A stretch of 64,000 nt of DNA. It comes from Paracoccaceae bacterium (GTDB taxonomy: Bacteria > Pseudomonadota > Alphaproteobacteria > Rhodobacterales > Rhodobacteraceae). Of this stretch, positions 1 through 8,300 are shown piece by piece. The stretch is from contig REER01000100.1 in NCBI GenBank assembly GCA_007694945.1, positions 1-64,000 of the forward strand, given 5' to 3'. The position numbers were made by a program, and so were the translations under genes. The notes beneath the pieces were generated by a model. That model had not been told where the DNA came from. It searched no databases and saw only the letters and a list, made by a program, of their open reading frames with translations. Position 1 is the stretch's first letter. Each line of letters starts with the position of its first letter.

Positions 1-251
1 GCGAGCCTGCGCGGCTGATGGGCTATCCGGTGCTGGTGGCCGAGGATATGCCCGATATCGACACGGACAGCTATGCCATCGCCTTTGGCGATTTCGAGGC
101 AGGCTACACGATTGCCGAGCGCCCCGATCTGCGTGTGCTGCGCGACCCGTTCAGCGCGAAACCGCATGTGCTGTTCTATGCCACCAAGCGCGTGGGCGGT
201 GATGTGTCGGATTTCAAGGCAATCAAGCTGCTGAAATTCGGCGAGATCTGA
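1..251 (+). CDS. GTA major capsid protein, C-terminal end (partial)
   Basis: The reading frame is open from the window edge (codons in phase with base 3) and ends at 251, so only about the last 80 residues of a larger protein are present. Residues such as GYPVLVAEDMP and the ending VSDFKAIKLLKFGEI match the P-domain and C-terminus of HK97-fold major capsid proteins of the phage/GTA type. In R. capsulatus GTA this is orfg5, and the genes that follow here are in the orfg6-g15 order, which supports the call. The protein would form the icosahedral GTA head. Terminase, portal and protease genes are expected to the left, outside the window. Confidence 0.85.
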   Translation, partial: EPARLMGYPVLVAEDMPDIDTDSYAIAFGDFEAGYTIAERPDLRVLRDPFSAKPHVLFYATKRVGGDVSDFKAIKLLKFGEI

Positions 252-259
252 TGCGCCAT

Positions 260-288
260 CCCGCCCCCTGACCGTGTCACGGGGCGGG
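260..288. promoter_or_regulatory. Strong hairpin between capsid gene and gp6 gene
   Basis: CCCGCCCC (260-267) pairs perfectly with GGGGCGGG (281-288), and TGAC (269-272) pairs with GTCA (276-279) around a 3-nt loop, giving a 12-bp hairpin with one C-C mismatch. There is no T-run, so it is not a canonical intrinsic terminator. It begins nine bases after the capsid stop codon and precedes a 120-base untranslated gap, the only sizeable gap inside the GTA cluster. Inference: an attenuator or 3' mRNA-stabilising hairpin that lets capsid be made in excess over connector and tail proteins. Confidence 0.5.
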
Positions 289-408
289 CAAGGTGCCCTG
301 GCATGGCGTCCAGCCTGACCGGCATTTTCCTTCGCGCCCCCTGCACGATCAGGTCGGGTGTGCGCCGGGGCACCTGTTTTCACGAGACAGATCTGCGCGA
401 GGCGATCC

Positions 409-996
409 ATGGACCTGAGAGAGACAAGCCCTATTCCTTCCGCCGCGCTGCCAGTCGCTGCGTTGCGCGACCATCTGCGCCTGTCTTCGGGCTTTTCCGA
501 TGATACCACACAGGACGGACTGCTGGAGCAATACCTGCGCGCAGCGATTGCGTCCATCGAGGCGCGGGTGTCGCGCGCGCTGTTCCGGCGTGGCTATGTG
601 CTGCGGTTGGCGCGCTGGCGCAATGGCTATGCCGAACGTCTGCCGATCGCGCCTGTGGCCTCGGTCGAGAGTGTGACGCTGATTGACCGCACCGGGGCCG
701 AAACGATCGTGGACCCTGAGCACTATTCACTCGATGCCGATGGCATGCACCCGAGGCTCGAGGCCGCGGGAACCACCTTGCCGGGCATCCCCGCACGCGG
801 TGCGGTCGAGATTGCCTTTACCGCCGGGTTCGGGGTGGTGTGGGACGATATTCCCGCCGATCTGCGTCAGGCCGTGCTGTTACTGGCTGCGCAATATTAC
901 GAAAGCCGCGAGGCCGGGGGCGATGAAGATATGGGCTTCGCTGTCCGCGTGCTGCTGGAACGCTGGCGCGATTTGCGGCTTGGGGCGCGGGCATGA
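409..996 (+). CDS. GTA head-tail connector/adaptor (orfg6-like)
   Basis: A protein of 195 residues starting MDLRETSPIP. It resembles phage gp6-like head-tail connector proteins: mostly helical N-terminal half (LEQYLRAAIASIEARVSRALF), a central beta region, and a C-terminal helix ending ERWRDLRLGARA. In R. capsulatus GTA the equivalent (orfg6) is the adaptor ring under the portal. The frame stays open upstream to 358, but the ATG at 409 gives the expected N-terminus. The stop overlaps the next start (ATGA at 993-996), indicating translational coupling to the next connector gene. Confidence 0.8.
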   Translation: MDLRETSPIPSAALPVAALRDHLRLSSGFSDDTTQDGLLEQYLRAAIASIEARVSRALFRRGYVLRLARWRNGYAERLPIAPVASVESVTLIDRTGAETIVDPEHYSLDADGMHPRLEAAGTTLPGIPARGAVEIAFTAGFGVVWDDIPADLRQAVLLLAAQYYESREAGGDEDMGFAVRVLLERWRDLRLGARA

Positions 997-1334
997 GTGG
1001 CGCGCCAAATCTCAGCCGCGCGCTGGTGCTTGAGACGCCGGTGACCACGCCTGACGGGGCGGGAGGCTTCAGCACCACCTGGCAGGCGCTCGGCACGCTC
1101 TGGGCAGAGATCCGCGCCGGAAGCGGGCGCGAGCGGTTCGCAACTCTGGGGCCTTCGGGTGAGGTTCGGCTGCGCATTCTGGTGCGCGCTGCGCCCGCTG
1201 GCTCGGACTGCCGGCCGCGCCCGGATCAGCGCTTTCGCGAAGGTACACGGATTTTCCGCATTCTCGCCGTGGCCGAAGCCGATGTGCAGGGCCGCTATCT
1301 GATCTGCACCGCGCAAGAGGAGTTGCCCGCATGA
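993..1334 (+). CDS. GTA head-tail joining protein (orfg7-like stopper)
   Basis: A 113-residue protein of the phage head-tail joining family (SPP1 gp16/HK97 gp10-like). Typical features are the N-terminal 'LETPVTTPDGAGGFSTTW' strand pair, the GRERFATLGPSG segment and the C-terminal RIFRILAV...GRYLICTAQEE strand common to this fold. It would form the stopper ring beneath the adaptor in the GTA neck. It overlaps its neighbours at both ends by 4 bases (ATGA), as usual for this cluster. Confidence 0.8.
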   Translation: MSGAPNLSRALVLETPVTTPDGAGGFSTTWQALGTLWAEIRAGSGRERFATLGPSGEVRLRILVRAAPAGSDCRPRPDQRFREGTRIFRILAVAEADVQGRYLICTAQEELPA

Positions 1335-1741
1335 GCTATATGATTGCCCCGGCGCTTCAGGAATCGATCTTTCAATATCTGAGTGCAGACAATGATTTGC
1401 AGGCATTTCTTCAGGGAGCACTTTATGATGCGATCCCACCTGCAACCCCGCCCTCTACCTATGCACTGATCGGCGCAGAAGAGGCGTTTGATCGTTCCGA
1501 CAAGACCGGCCACGGCGCCGAGCACCGGCTGGTGATCAGCGTAGTGACCAATGCCACCGGCTTTCTGGTCGCCAAGCAGATTGCTGCGCGGATCTGCGAT
1601 CTGCTCGAGGCCCCGGCGCTGACACTGTCGCGCGGGCGCCTGGTCGCGATGTGGTTCGACCGGGCCGAGGCGCGCAAGATCGAAGGCGACCAGACTCGCC
1701 GCATCGACCTGCGTTTTCGCGCGCGGGTCGAGGATGACTGA
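1331..1741 (+). CDS. GTA tail terminator (orfg8-like, DUF3168)
   Basis: A 136-residue protein of the DUF3168 family (phage tail completion/terminator proteins). Supporting motifs are PPSTYALIGAEE near residues 36-47, then HRLVISVVTN and the C-terminal RIDLRFRARVEDD. It is expected to cap the end of the tail tube where it meets the neck. It starts at an ATGA overlap with the previous gene, and a 24-base gap with a strong ribosome-binding site separates it from the tail-tube gene. Confidence 0.8.
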   Translation: MSYMIAPALQESIFQYLSADNDLQAFLQGALYDAIPPATPPSTYALIGAEEAFDRSDKTGHGAEHRLVISVVTNATGFLVAKQIAARICDLLEAPALTLSRGRLVAMWFDRAEARKIEGDQTRRIDLRFRARVEDD

Positions 1742-1765
1742 TTTCTCTTACAGGAGGTGAGCCCG

Positions 1766-2179
1766 ATGGGTGCACAGAATGGCAAGGACCTGCTGATCAA
1801 GGTCGACATGACCGGCGACGGGCAATTCGAGACCATCGCGGGGCTGCGCGCAACGCGCATCAGCTTCAACGCGGAAGCTGTTGATGTAACATCAATATCC
1901 AGCCAGGGCGGATGGCGCGAACTGCTGGGCGGTGCGGGTGTGAAATCGGCGGCGATCTCTGGCTCGGGCGTGTTTCGCGATGCAGGAACCGATGAGCGCG
2001 CGCGCGCGATCTTCTTCAATGGCGAGACCCCCGAGTTTCAGATCATCATCCCCGATTTCGGCATTGTCGAAGGGCCGTTCATGATCACGGGGCTGGATTA
2101 TGCGGGCAGCCACAATGGCGAGGCGACATTTGAAATTTCGCTCGCCTCTTCCGGGCTTCTGGCCTTTGTGGCCGATTGA
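1766..2179 (+). CDS. GTA major tail (tube) protein (orfg9-like)
   Basis: A 137-residue phage major tail protein (TIGR02126/TP901-1-like). It begins MGAQNGKDLLIKVD and contains GLRATRISFNAEAVDVTS and FMITGLDYAGSHNGEATFEISLASSG, typical of the tail-tube fold. The start is set by AGGAGG at 1752-1757, eight bases before the ATG at 1766; a GTG at 1757 would overlap that site. It forms the hexameric rings of the GTA tail tube. It has the best ribosome-binding site in the cluster, as expected for an abundant structural protein. Confidence 0.88.
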   Translation: MGAQNGKDLLIKVDMTGDGQFETIAGLRATRISFNAEAVDVTSISSQGGWRELLGGAGVKSAAISGSGVFRDAGTDERARAIFFNGETPEFQIIIPDFGIVEGPFMITGLDYAGSHNGEATFEISLASSGLLAFVAD

Positions 2180-2187
2180 GCAACGCC

Positions 2188-2502
2188 ATGACAAACCCCT
2201 ACGCAGGCGAAGTCTCGCTGGAAATTGACGGCGTGCCGCACCGGCTTCGGCTGACACTCGGCGCGCTGGCCGAGTTGGAAACCGCTCTTGGAGAGGAAAC
2301 GCTGCTCGATCTGGTCGCGCGGTTTGAAGAGGGGCGGTTTTCCAGCCGCGATGTGTTGGCGCTGATCGTGGCGGGGCTGCGTGGCGGCGGCTGGCAGGGG
2401 CAGGCGGCGGATCTTTCCCGTGCCGAAATCGGCGGTGGGCTGCATGGCGCGGCGCGCGCAGCGGCGCAGCTTCTTGCCAGCGCCTTCACGCCGCCCGCAT
2501 GA
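2188..2502 (+). CDS. GTA tail assembly chaperone (orfg10-like)
   Basis: A 104-residue protein of the GTA/phage tail assembly chaperone family (Phage_TAC_11 type): EVSLEIDGVPHRLRLTLGALAELETALGE followed by an arginine/alanine-rich helical tail. By position it corresponds to R. capsulatus orfg10, which sits between tail tube and tape measure. The ATG at 2188 is preferred to an upstream TTG at 2176 that overlaps the previous stop. The stop overlaps the next gene (ATGA). Confidence 0.78.
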   Translation: MTNPYAGEVSLEIDGVPHRLRLTLGALAELETALGEETLLDLVARFEEGRFSSRDVLALIVAGLRGGGWQGQAADLSRAEIGGGLHGAARAAAQLLASAFTPPA

Positions 2503-2705
2503 GCCGCGCAGCTCTCGACTGGCCCGCGCTGATGCGGCTGGGACTGCGCGATCTGCGGCTTACCCCGCGCGAGTTCTGGGCGCTCACGCCTGTGGAATTA
2601 ATGTTCATGGCCGGGTTGGAAGATGCGCCTGGCCCCTTTACCCGCGCACGGCTGGAAGAACTGGCCGCGCGTTACCCTGACAGCACGGAAAGGCCACAGC
2701 CATGA
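2499..2705 (+). CDS. GTA small tail assembly chaperone (orfg10.1-like)
   Basis: A 68-residue protein, LDWPALMRLGLRDLRLTPREFW...LTPVELMFMAG, of the Phage_TAC_6 / Rcc01693 family. These small proteins sit between chaperone 1 and the tape measure, where many phages make a second chaperone by programmed frameshift. Here the two are separate genes joined by an ATGA overlap, and I see no classical slippery heptamer at the junction. It probably coats the tape measure during tail assembly. Confidence 0.78.
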   Translation: MSRAALDWPALMRLGLRDLRLTPREFWALTPVELMFMAGLEDAPGPFTRARLEELAARYPDSTERPQP

Positions 2706-3355
2706 CCACTCTAAGCGATCTAGAGGCGCAGATAGCCGCGCTGGAAGCGCGGCTTGGCCAGACCACGGGGCTGGTCTCGGAATTCGACTCCGAACTTTCG
2801 GGCCTCTCGCGCAATCTGGTCTTTACCGGGCGCGAGGTCCAGAGCCTCTCGCGCAACTTCTCGACCGGGCTGCGCCGCGCCTTCGATGGCGTGGTCTTTG
2901 ACGGTTTGCGGATGCAGGACGCGCTGCGCGGCCTTGCCCGGACCATCTCGGGCAGCGTCTATAATACCACCATGCGCCCGGTGCAGAACGCCTTCGGCAG
3001 CCTGCTCGCGCAAGGCGTGGCGGGGGCGATGGGGGCGATCATGCCCTTTGCTCAGGGTGGGGCTTTCGGCGCGGGTCGAGTGATGCCCTTTGCCAAGGGC
3101 GGGGTCATCAGCCAAGCCACGGCCTTTCCCATGCGCGGAGGCATCGGCCTGATGGGCGAGGCGGGGTCAGAGGCGATCCTGCCGCTGGCGCGAGGCCCGG
3201 ACGGGAGTCTGGGTGTCCGCGCCAACTCTGGCCGCGCGCCCGTCAACGTTACCGTCAACATCACCACGCCCGATGTCGCGGGCTTCGAGCGCTCGCAGAG
3301 CCAGATTGCCGCGCAGATGGCGCGGCTGCTGGCGCAGGGCAATCGCAACCGCTGA
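2702..3355 (+). CDS. GTA tail tape measure protein (orfg11-like, short)
   Basis: A 217-residue tape measure protein. The N-terminal 35 residues form a coiled-coil-like helix (LSDLEAQIAALEARLGQ). The centre is hydrophobic and glycine-rich with a repeated MPFAxGG motif (about residues 114-132), and the C-terminal part, INITTPDVAGFERSQSQIAAQM, is characteristic of phage lambda-type tape measures. Phage homologues are usually 600-1000+ residues, so the tail must be short, as in R. capsulatus GTA where the homologue has a similar length. It overlaps the previous gene (ATGA). Confidence 0.85.
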   Translation: MTTLSDLEAQIAALEARLGQTTGLVSEFDSELSGLSRNLVFTGREVQSLSRNFSTGLRRAFDGVVFDGLRMQDALRGLARTISGSVYNTTMRPVQNAFGSLLAQGVAGAMGAIMPFAQGGAFGAGRVMPFAKGGVISQATAFPMRGGIGLMGEAGSEAILPLARGPDGSLGVRANSGRAPVNVTVNITTPDVAGFERSQSQIAAQMARLLAQGNRNR

Positions 3356-3365
3356 GGAGAGGATC

Positions 3366-3998
3366 ATGGGCTTTCACGATATCCGCTTTCCGGTGAGCCT
3401 CAGTTTCGGCGCTTTGGGCGGGCCTGAGCGGCGCACCGAGGTGGTGGAACTGGCCAATGGGTTCGAGGAACGCAACACACCCTGGTCGGCCTCGCGCCGT
3501 CGCTATGACGCGGGCACGGGCCTGCGCGCGCTGGATGATCTGGAGGAGCTGGTCGCGTTTTTCGAGGCGCGCGCGGGGCGGCTACATGGCTTTCGCTGGA
3601 AGGATTGGGGCGATTACCGCTCGGCGCGGGCCTCGCAACCGATCACGGCGCGCGATCAGCTTCTGGGCCATGGCGATGGCGAGACGCGGGAGTTTCAATT
3701 GCGCAAGGGCTATGCCTCGGGCGCGCATACCTTCTGGCGGATAATCGCCAAGCCGGTGGCGGGCACCGTGCTGGCCGCCATTGCGCAGGAGCCGATGACG
3801 CTGAACGAGGATTACGCGGTCGACTCTGCGACCGGGATCATCAGTTTCAACCGCGCGCCCGAGACCGGCACCGAGATCACTGCCGGATTCGAATTCGATG
3901 TGCCAGTGCGGTTCGACACTGATCTGATCCAGATCTCGGTCGCGAGCTTCCGGGCGGGCGAATTGCCGAAAGTCCCGGTGCTGGAGATCCGTCTATGA
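3366..3998 (+). CDS. GTA distal tail protein (orfg12-like, DUF2460)
   Basis: A 210-residue DUF2460/TIGR02217 protein: MGFHDIRFPVSLSFGALGGPERRTEVVEL at the N-terminus, then RLHGFRWKDWGDYRS and a C-terminal half with paired beta segments ending LPKVPVLEIRL. In the R. capsulatus GTA structure the homologue is the hexameric distal tail protein linking tube and baseplate. The ATG at 3366 follows GAGGAGAGGATC with good spacing. The frame is open upstream but that part overlaps the tape measure gene. Confidence 0.85.
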   Translation: MGFHDIRFPVSLSFGALGGPERRTEVVELANGFEERNTPWSASRRRYDAGTGLRALDDLEELVAFFEARAGRLHGFRWKDWGDYRSARASQPITARDQLLGHGDGETREFQLRKGYASGAHTFWRIIAKPVAGTVLAAIAQEPMTLNEDYAVDSATGIISFNRAPETGTEITAGFEFDVPVRFDTDLIQISVASFRAGELPKVPVLEIRL

Positions 3999-4870
3999 GC
4001 CTGCTAGAGCATCTGGCTAGGGGCCATACCACGATTGCGCGCGCCTGGGCGCTGGCGCGGCGCGACGGTCGGCTGCTGGGCTTTACCGATCATGACCGCG
4101 ATCTGAGCTTTGAGGGCCTGCTTTTCGAGGCAGGCGCGGGCCTGACGGCCCGCGCGCTGGAGCAGATGACCGGGCTGGCGGTTGATAACTCTGAGGCCGT
4201 CGGCGCACTCCGCGATGCCGGGTTGACCGAGGCCGACATTCTGGCCGGGCGTTATGATGGTGCCGGGCTCAGGATATGGGAGGTCAACTGGGCGGATGTG
4301 ACCCAGCGGCGGCTGATCTTTCGCGGCAGCCTCGGCGAGGTCACGCGCGAAGGCGGCGCGTTCCGGGCCGAGCTGCGCGGGCTGTCGGAGCCCTTGGGCC
4401 AGCCCGGTGGCCGGGTCTATCACGCCTCCTGCGCGGCAGTGCTGGGCGATGGGCGCTGTCGCTTTGACCTCTCGACCCCCGGCTATTACGCCGAAGTGCC
4501 GCTGGTCGCTGCCGAGGGCAACCAGCGCCTGCGGTTGGCCCCGATCGAGACTATCAGCGAGGGCTGGCTCGCGCATGGTCGCGTGTTCGTCCGGAGCGGG
4601 CAGGCAGAGGGTCTGGTGGGCATGATCCGCACCGACCGGATGCGCGAGGGTATGCGCGAGATCACGCTCTGGGAGAGCCTGCGCGCGGCACTTGCCCCCG
4701 GAGACTTGCTGCGGTTGGAGGCAGGCTGTGACAAGCAGGCCGAAACCTGCCGCATGAAGTTCGACAACTTGCTGAATTTTCAGGGCTTCCCACATATTCC
4801 GGGTGAGGATTGGCTGCTCGCCTATCCCAAGGCCGACCAGCCCAATACCGGCGGGCGGTGGCGCGGATGA
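3995..4870 (+). CDS. GTA baseplate hub protein (orfg13-like, DUF2163)
   Basis: A 291-residue DUF2163/TIGR02218 protein. Recognisable segments are LLGFTDHDRDLSFEGLLFEAGAG near residues 28-50, DNSEAVGAL, and a cysteine cluster (YHASCAAVLGDGRCRFDL and AGCDKQAETCRMKFDN) before the ending NFQGFPHIPGEDWLL. The cysteine arrangement resembles the Fe-S binding region reported for the R. capsulatus GTA hub. It overlaps both neighbours by ATGA, consistent with stoichiometric assembly of the baseplate. Confidence 0.83.
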   Translation: MSLLEHLARGHTTIARAWALARRDGRLLGFTDHDRDLSFEGLLFEAGAGLTARALEQMTGLAVDNSEAVGALRDAGLTEADILAGRYDGAGLRIWEVNWADVTQRRLIFRGSLGEVTREGGAFRAELRGLSEPLGQPGGRVYHASCAAVLGDGRCRFDLSTPGYYAEVPLVAAEGNQRLRLAPIETISEGWLAHGRVFVRSGQAEGLVGMIRTDRMREGMREITLWESLRAALAPGDLLRLEAGCDKQAETCRMKFDNLLNFQGFPHIPGEDWLLAYPKADQPNTGGRWRG

Positions 4871-5298
4871 GCGAGATCGTGGCCCTTGCGCGGCTCTGGC
4901 TTGGCACGCCCTATCATCATCGCGCCTCAAGCTGTGGGGTAGGGGCGGATTGCCTGGGGCTGATCCGGGGGGTGTGGCGCTCGCGCCATGGGGACGAGCC
5001 GGAAGCGCTCCCGCCGTATACGCCAAGCTGGGCCGAGCGGGGTGAGACAGAGCATCTGTGGCAGGCGCTCGCCACATATCTGCGCCCGGTCGCTTCCCCG
5101 GCAGACGGGCAGGTGCTGCTCTTTCGCTTGCAGGCGCGCGCGCTGGCCAAGCATGTCGGCATCCAGACGCAGGCAGGGCGCGCCTTCATCCATGCCTGCC
5201 CGCGCGCGGGCGTTGCCGAAGCACCGCTCTCGGCCCCATGGGCGTGCCGCATCGTGGCGCGTTTCGCCTTTCCGCCCGTCCCACAGGAACTGGAGTAA
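4867..5298 (+). CDS. GTA NlpC/P60-family cell wall peptidase (orfg14-like)
   Basis: A 143-residue NlpC/P60 cysteine peptidase (TIGR02219). The catalytic cysteine is in GVGADCLGLIRGVW (Cys about 29) and the histidine in AKHVGIQT (about residue 99), with an aromatic/His-rich third segment at FIHACP. It is thought to sit in the tail tip and cut peptidoglycan peptides as DNA enters the recipient periplasm. The start is the ATGA overlap with the hub gene; an upstream in-frame ATG at 4810 lies inside that gene and is rejected. Confidence 0.85.
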   Translation: MSEIVALARLWLGTPYHHRASSCGVGADCLGLIRGVWRSRHGDEPEALPPYTPSWAERGETEHLWQALATYLRPVASPADGQVLLFRLQARALAKHVGIQTQAGRAFIHACPRAGVAEAPLSAPWACRIVARFAFPPVPQELE

Positions 5299-5305
5299 CT
5301 GATCC

Positions 5306-8300
5306 ATGGCAACCCTTGTTCTCTCGGCGGCAGGCGCTGCCATTGGCGCGAATTTCGGCGGGTCGGTGCTCGGGCTTTCGGGCATGGTGATCGGTCGCGG
5401 GGTCGGGGCCACAGTCGGTCAGGTGATCGACCAGCGCCTGATCGGTGGCGGCTCGCGCGCCATCGAGGGGCCGCGCTTCGAGCGGCTGCGCATCACCGGG
5501 TCTGCCGAAGGCAGCCCGGTGCCGTTGGTATGGGGGCGCGTGCGGCTGGGCGGGCAGGTGATCTGGTCGACCAATTTCGCCGAGACGGTCAGCCGCTCGG
5601 GCGGCGGCGGCAAGCTCTCGCAGCGCCCAACAGTGACCGAGTTCAGCTATTCGATCTCTTTCGCGGTCGCGCTCTGCGAGGGACCGATCCTCGGCATCGG
5701 GCGCATCTGGGCCGATGGACAGGAGATAGCCGCCACTGACCTGAACCTGCGGGTCTATCTGGGCGATTACGAGCAACTCCCCGACCCGCTGATCGAGGCG
5801 GTCGAGGGGCCGGCGCAGGTGCCCGCCTATCGCGGCACTGCCTATGTCGTGATCGAGGATCTGGAGCTTGGTGCCTTCGGCAACCGCGTGCCACATATGA
5901 CATTCGAGGTGATCCGCGCGGTCGAGGGTGAGGGGCCGCAGGGGCTGAGCGACCATGTGCAGGCCGTGGCGTTGATGCCCGGCAGCGGCGATTTCGTGCT
6001 GGCGACCGAGCCTGTGCTGGTCACCGATGATATTGGCTTCGATGACCTGATCGACCCTGATAATGACTTGGTCACAGGCGTGTTCCGGCCTGCCGATGAC
6101 CCAAAGAACCTGAACACACCGACCGGGCAGACCGATGTGCTGGCGGCGCTGGATGGTCTGGTGCGCGAATTGCCGGGGTGCCGGTCGAGCCTGTTGATTG
6201 TTTCATGGTTCGGCTCGGACCTTCGGGCGGGAGACTGCGAGATCGCGCCGCGCGTCGAATATGCGAACCGGCTGGCGCCCGATCAGCCCTGGGCCGTCGC
6301 CGGGCGCGGCGCGGCTGATACGCCCGAGATTGCCCGCATCGATGGCCGCCCGGTCTATGGCGGTACGCCCTCGGACCGCTCGGTGCTGCAGACCATCTCC
6401 GCGCTGAAAGACCGCGGGCAGGAGGTGGTCTATTACCCCTTCATCCTGATGGAGATCATGGCCGACAACATGCTGCCGGACCCATGGTCGGATGCCGAGA
6501 GCCAGGCCAAACTGCCCTGGCGCGGGCGGATCACGACATCAAAGGCCCCCGGCCAGCCCGGCAGCCCTGACGGCACCTCGGACGCAAGCGACGAGGTGGC
6601 GGCGTTCTTCGGCACCGCACAGGCCAGCGATTTCATCATCACGGGCGAGACGATCACCTATAGCGGCCCGGATGAATGGCGCTTCCGGCGTTTCATCCTG
6701 CATCAGGCGGCCCTGTGCAAAGCGGCGGGCGGGGTGGACGCTTTCTGCATCGGCTCGGAGATGCGCAGCCTGACCCAGATCCGCGGCCCCGGCAACAGTT
6801 TCCCCGCCGTGGTCGCGCTGATCGCGCTGGCCGCCGAGGTGCGCGAGATCCTCGGACCCGATACCAAGCTCAGCTATGCCGCCGACTGGTCGGAATATTT
6901 CGGCTATATCACGGCGGAGGGCGACCGTTTCTTTCATCTCGACCCGCTCTGGGCCGATGATAATGTCGACGCCATCGGGATCGACAATTACATGCCGATT
7001 TCCGATTGGCGCGATGGCGAAGACCATGCCGATGCGCCCTGGGGGACGATCTACGCGCTGGACTACCTGCGGGCCAATATCGAAGGCGGCGAGGGCTATG
7101 ACTGGTTCTATGCGACGGATCTTGACCGCCAGCTCCAGAACCGCACCCCGATTGTCGATGAAAGCGACTGGCAGGAGCACTGGATCTGGCGTTACAAGGA
7201 TTTGCGCAACTGGTGGCAGAATGACCACCATGAACGCGTCGGCGGCCAGCGCCAGCCCGAGCCGACCGCATGGGAGCCACGGTCCAAGCCCTTCTGGTTC
7301 ATCGAATATGGCTGCCCGGCGGTGGACCGTGGCACCAATCAGCCGAATGTGTTTCTGGACCCGAAATCCTCGGAATCGGCGGTGCCGCATTTCTCGCGTG
7401 GCTGGCGCGATGACACGATCCAGATGCAATATGTCCGCGCGATCAACAGCTACTGGGCAGACCCGGAGAACAACCCGGTTTCCGAGCTGTACGACGGTCC
7501 GATGGTCGATATGTCTCGCGCCCATCTCTGGGCCTGGGATGCGCGGCCCTATCCGTGGTTTCCGTTCAATCCCGAGCTCTGGTCCGATGGTGCGAACTGG
7601 TTTCGCGGCCACTGGATCACGGGACGCGCGACGGGCCAGCCGCTGGATGCGGTGATTGCCGCGATCTGCGCGCGCGCCGGGGTCACGCAGATCGACGTGC
7701 GCGAGGTCTATGGCGTGGTGCGTGGCTTTGCGCTGGCCTCGAGTGACTCGCCGCGCGCGATGTTGCAATCGCTGATGCTGGCTTATGGGGTCGAGGCGGC
7801 AGAGCGCGACGGCACGCTGGTCTTCCGGATGCGGCGCGGACGGGCGCAGGCGCTTTTGGGGCGCGACGATCTGCAACGCCGCGATGGTGGCGATCTGACG
7901 CTGATCCGAGCGCCCGAGGCCGAGGTGAGCGGGCGCGTGCGTATGGGCTTTGTCGAGGAAGGCGCCGATTTCGACCTGCGCGTGGCCGAGGCGATCTTCC
8001 CTGATGACAGCGAGACCCGCGCTGCGGGGGCGGATCTGCCGCTGGTGCTGACCGAGGGCGAGGCGCAGCTTGTCGCCGAGCGCTGGCTGACCGAGAGCCG
8101 CATCGCGCGCGACACGCTCCGCTTCGCGCTGCCGCCCTCGCGCGATCTGGGCGCGGGCGATGTGGTCGCACTCGATGCCGGCGAGGGGGCGTCGCTGTGG
8201 CGGATCGACCGCGCCACTCTGTCGTTCGGGCGTGAGTGCGAGGCGACGCGGGTGGAGGATGCACTCTATGAATGGGGCGAGACGGCGCGCGATGGTTCGT

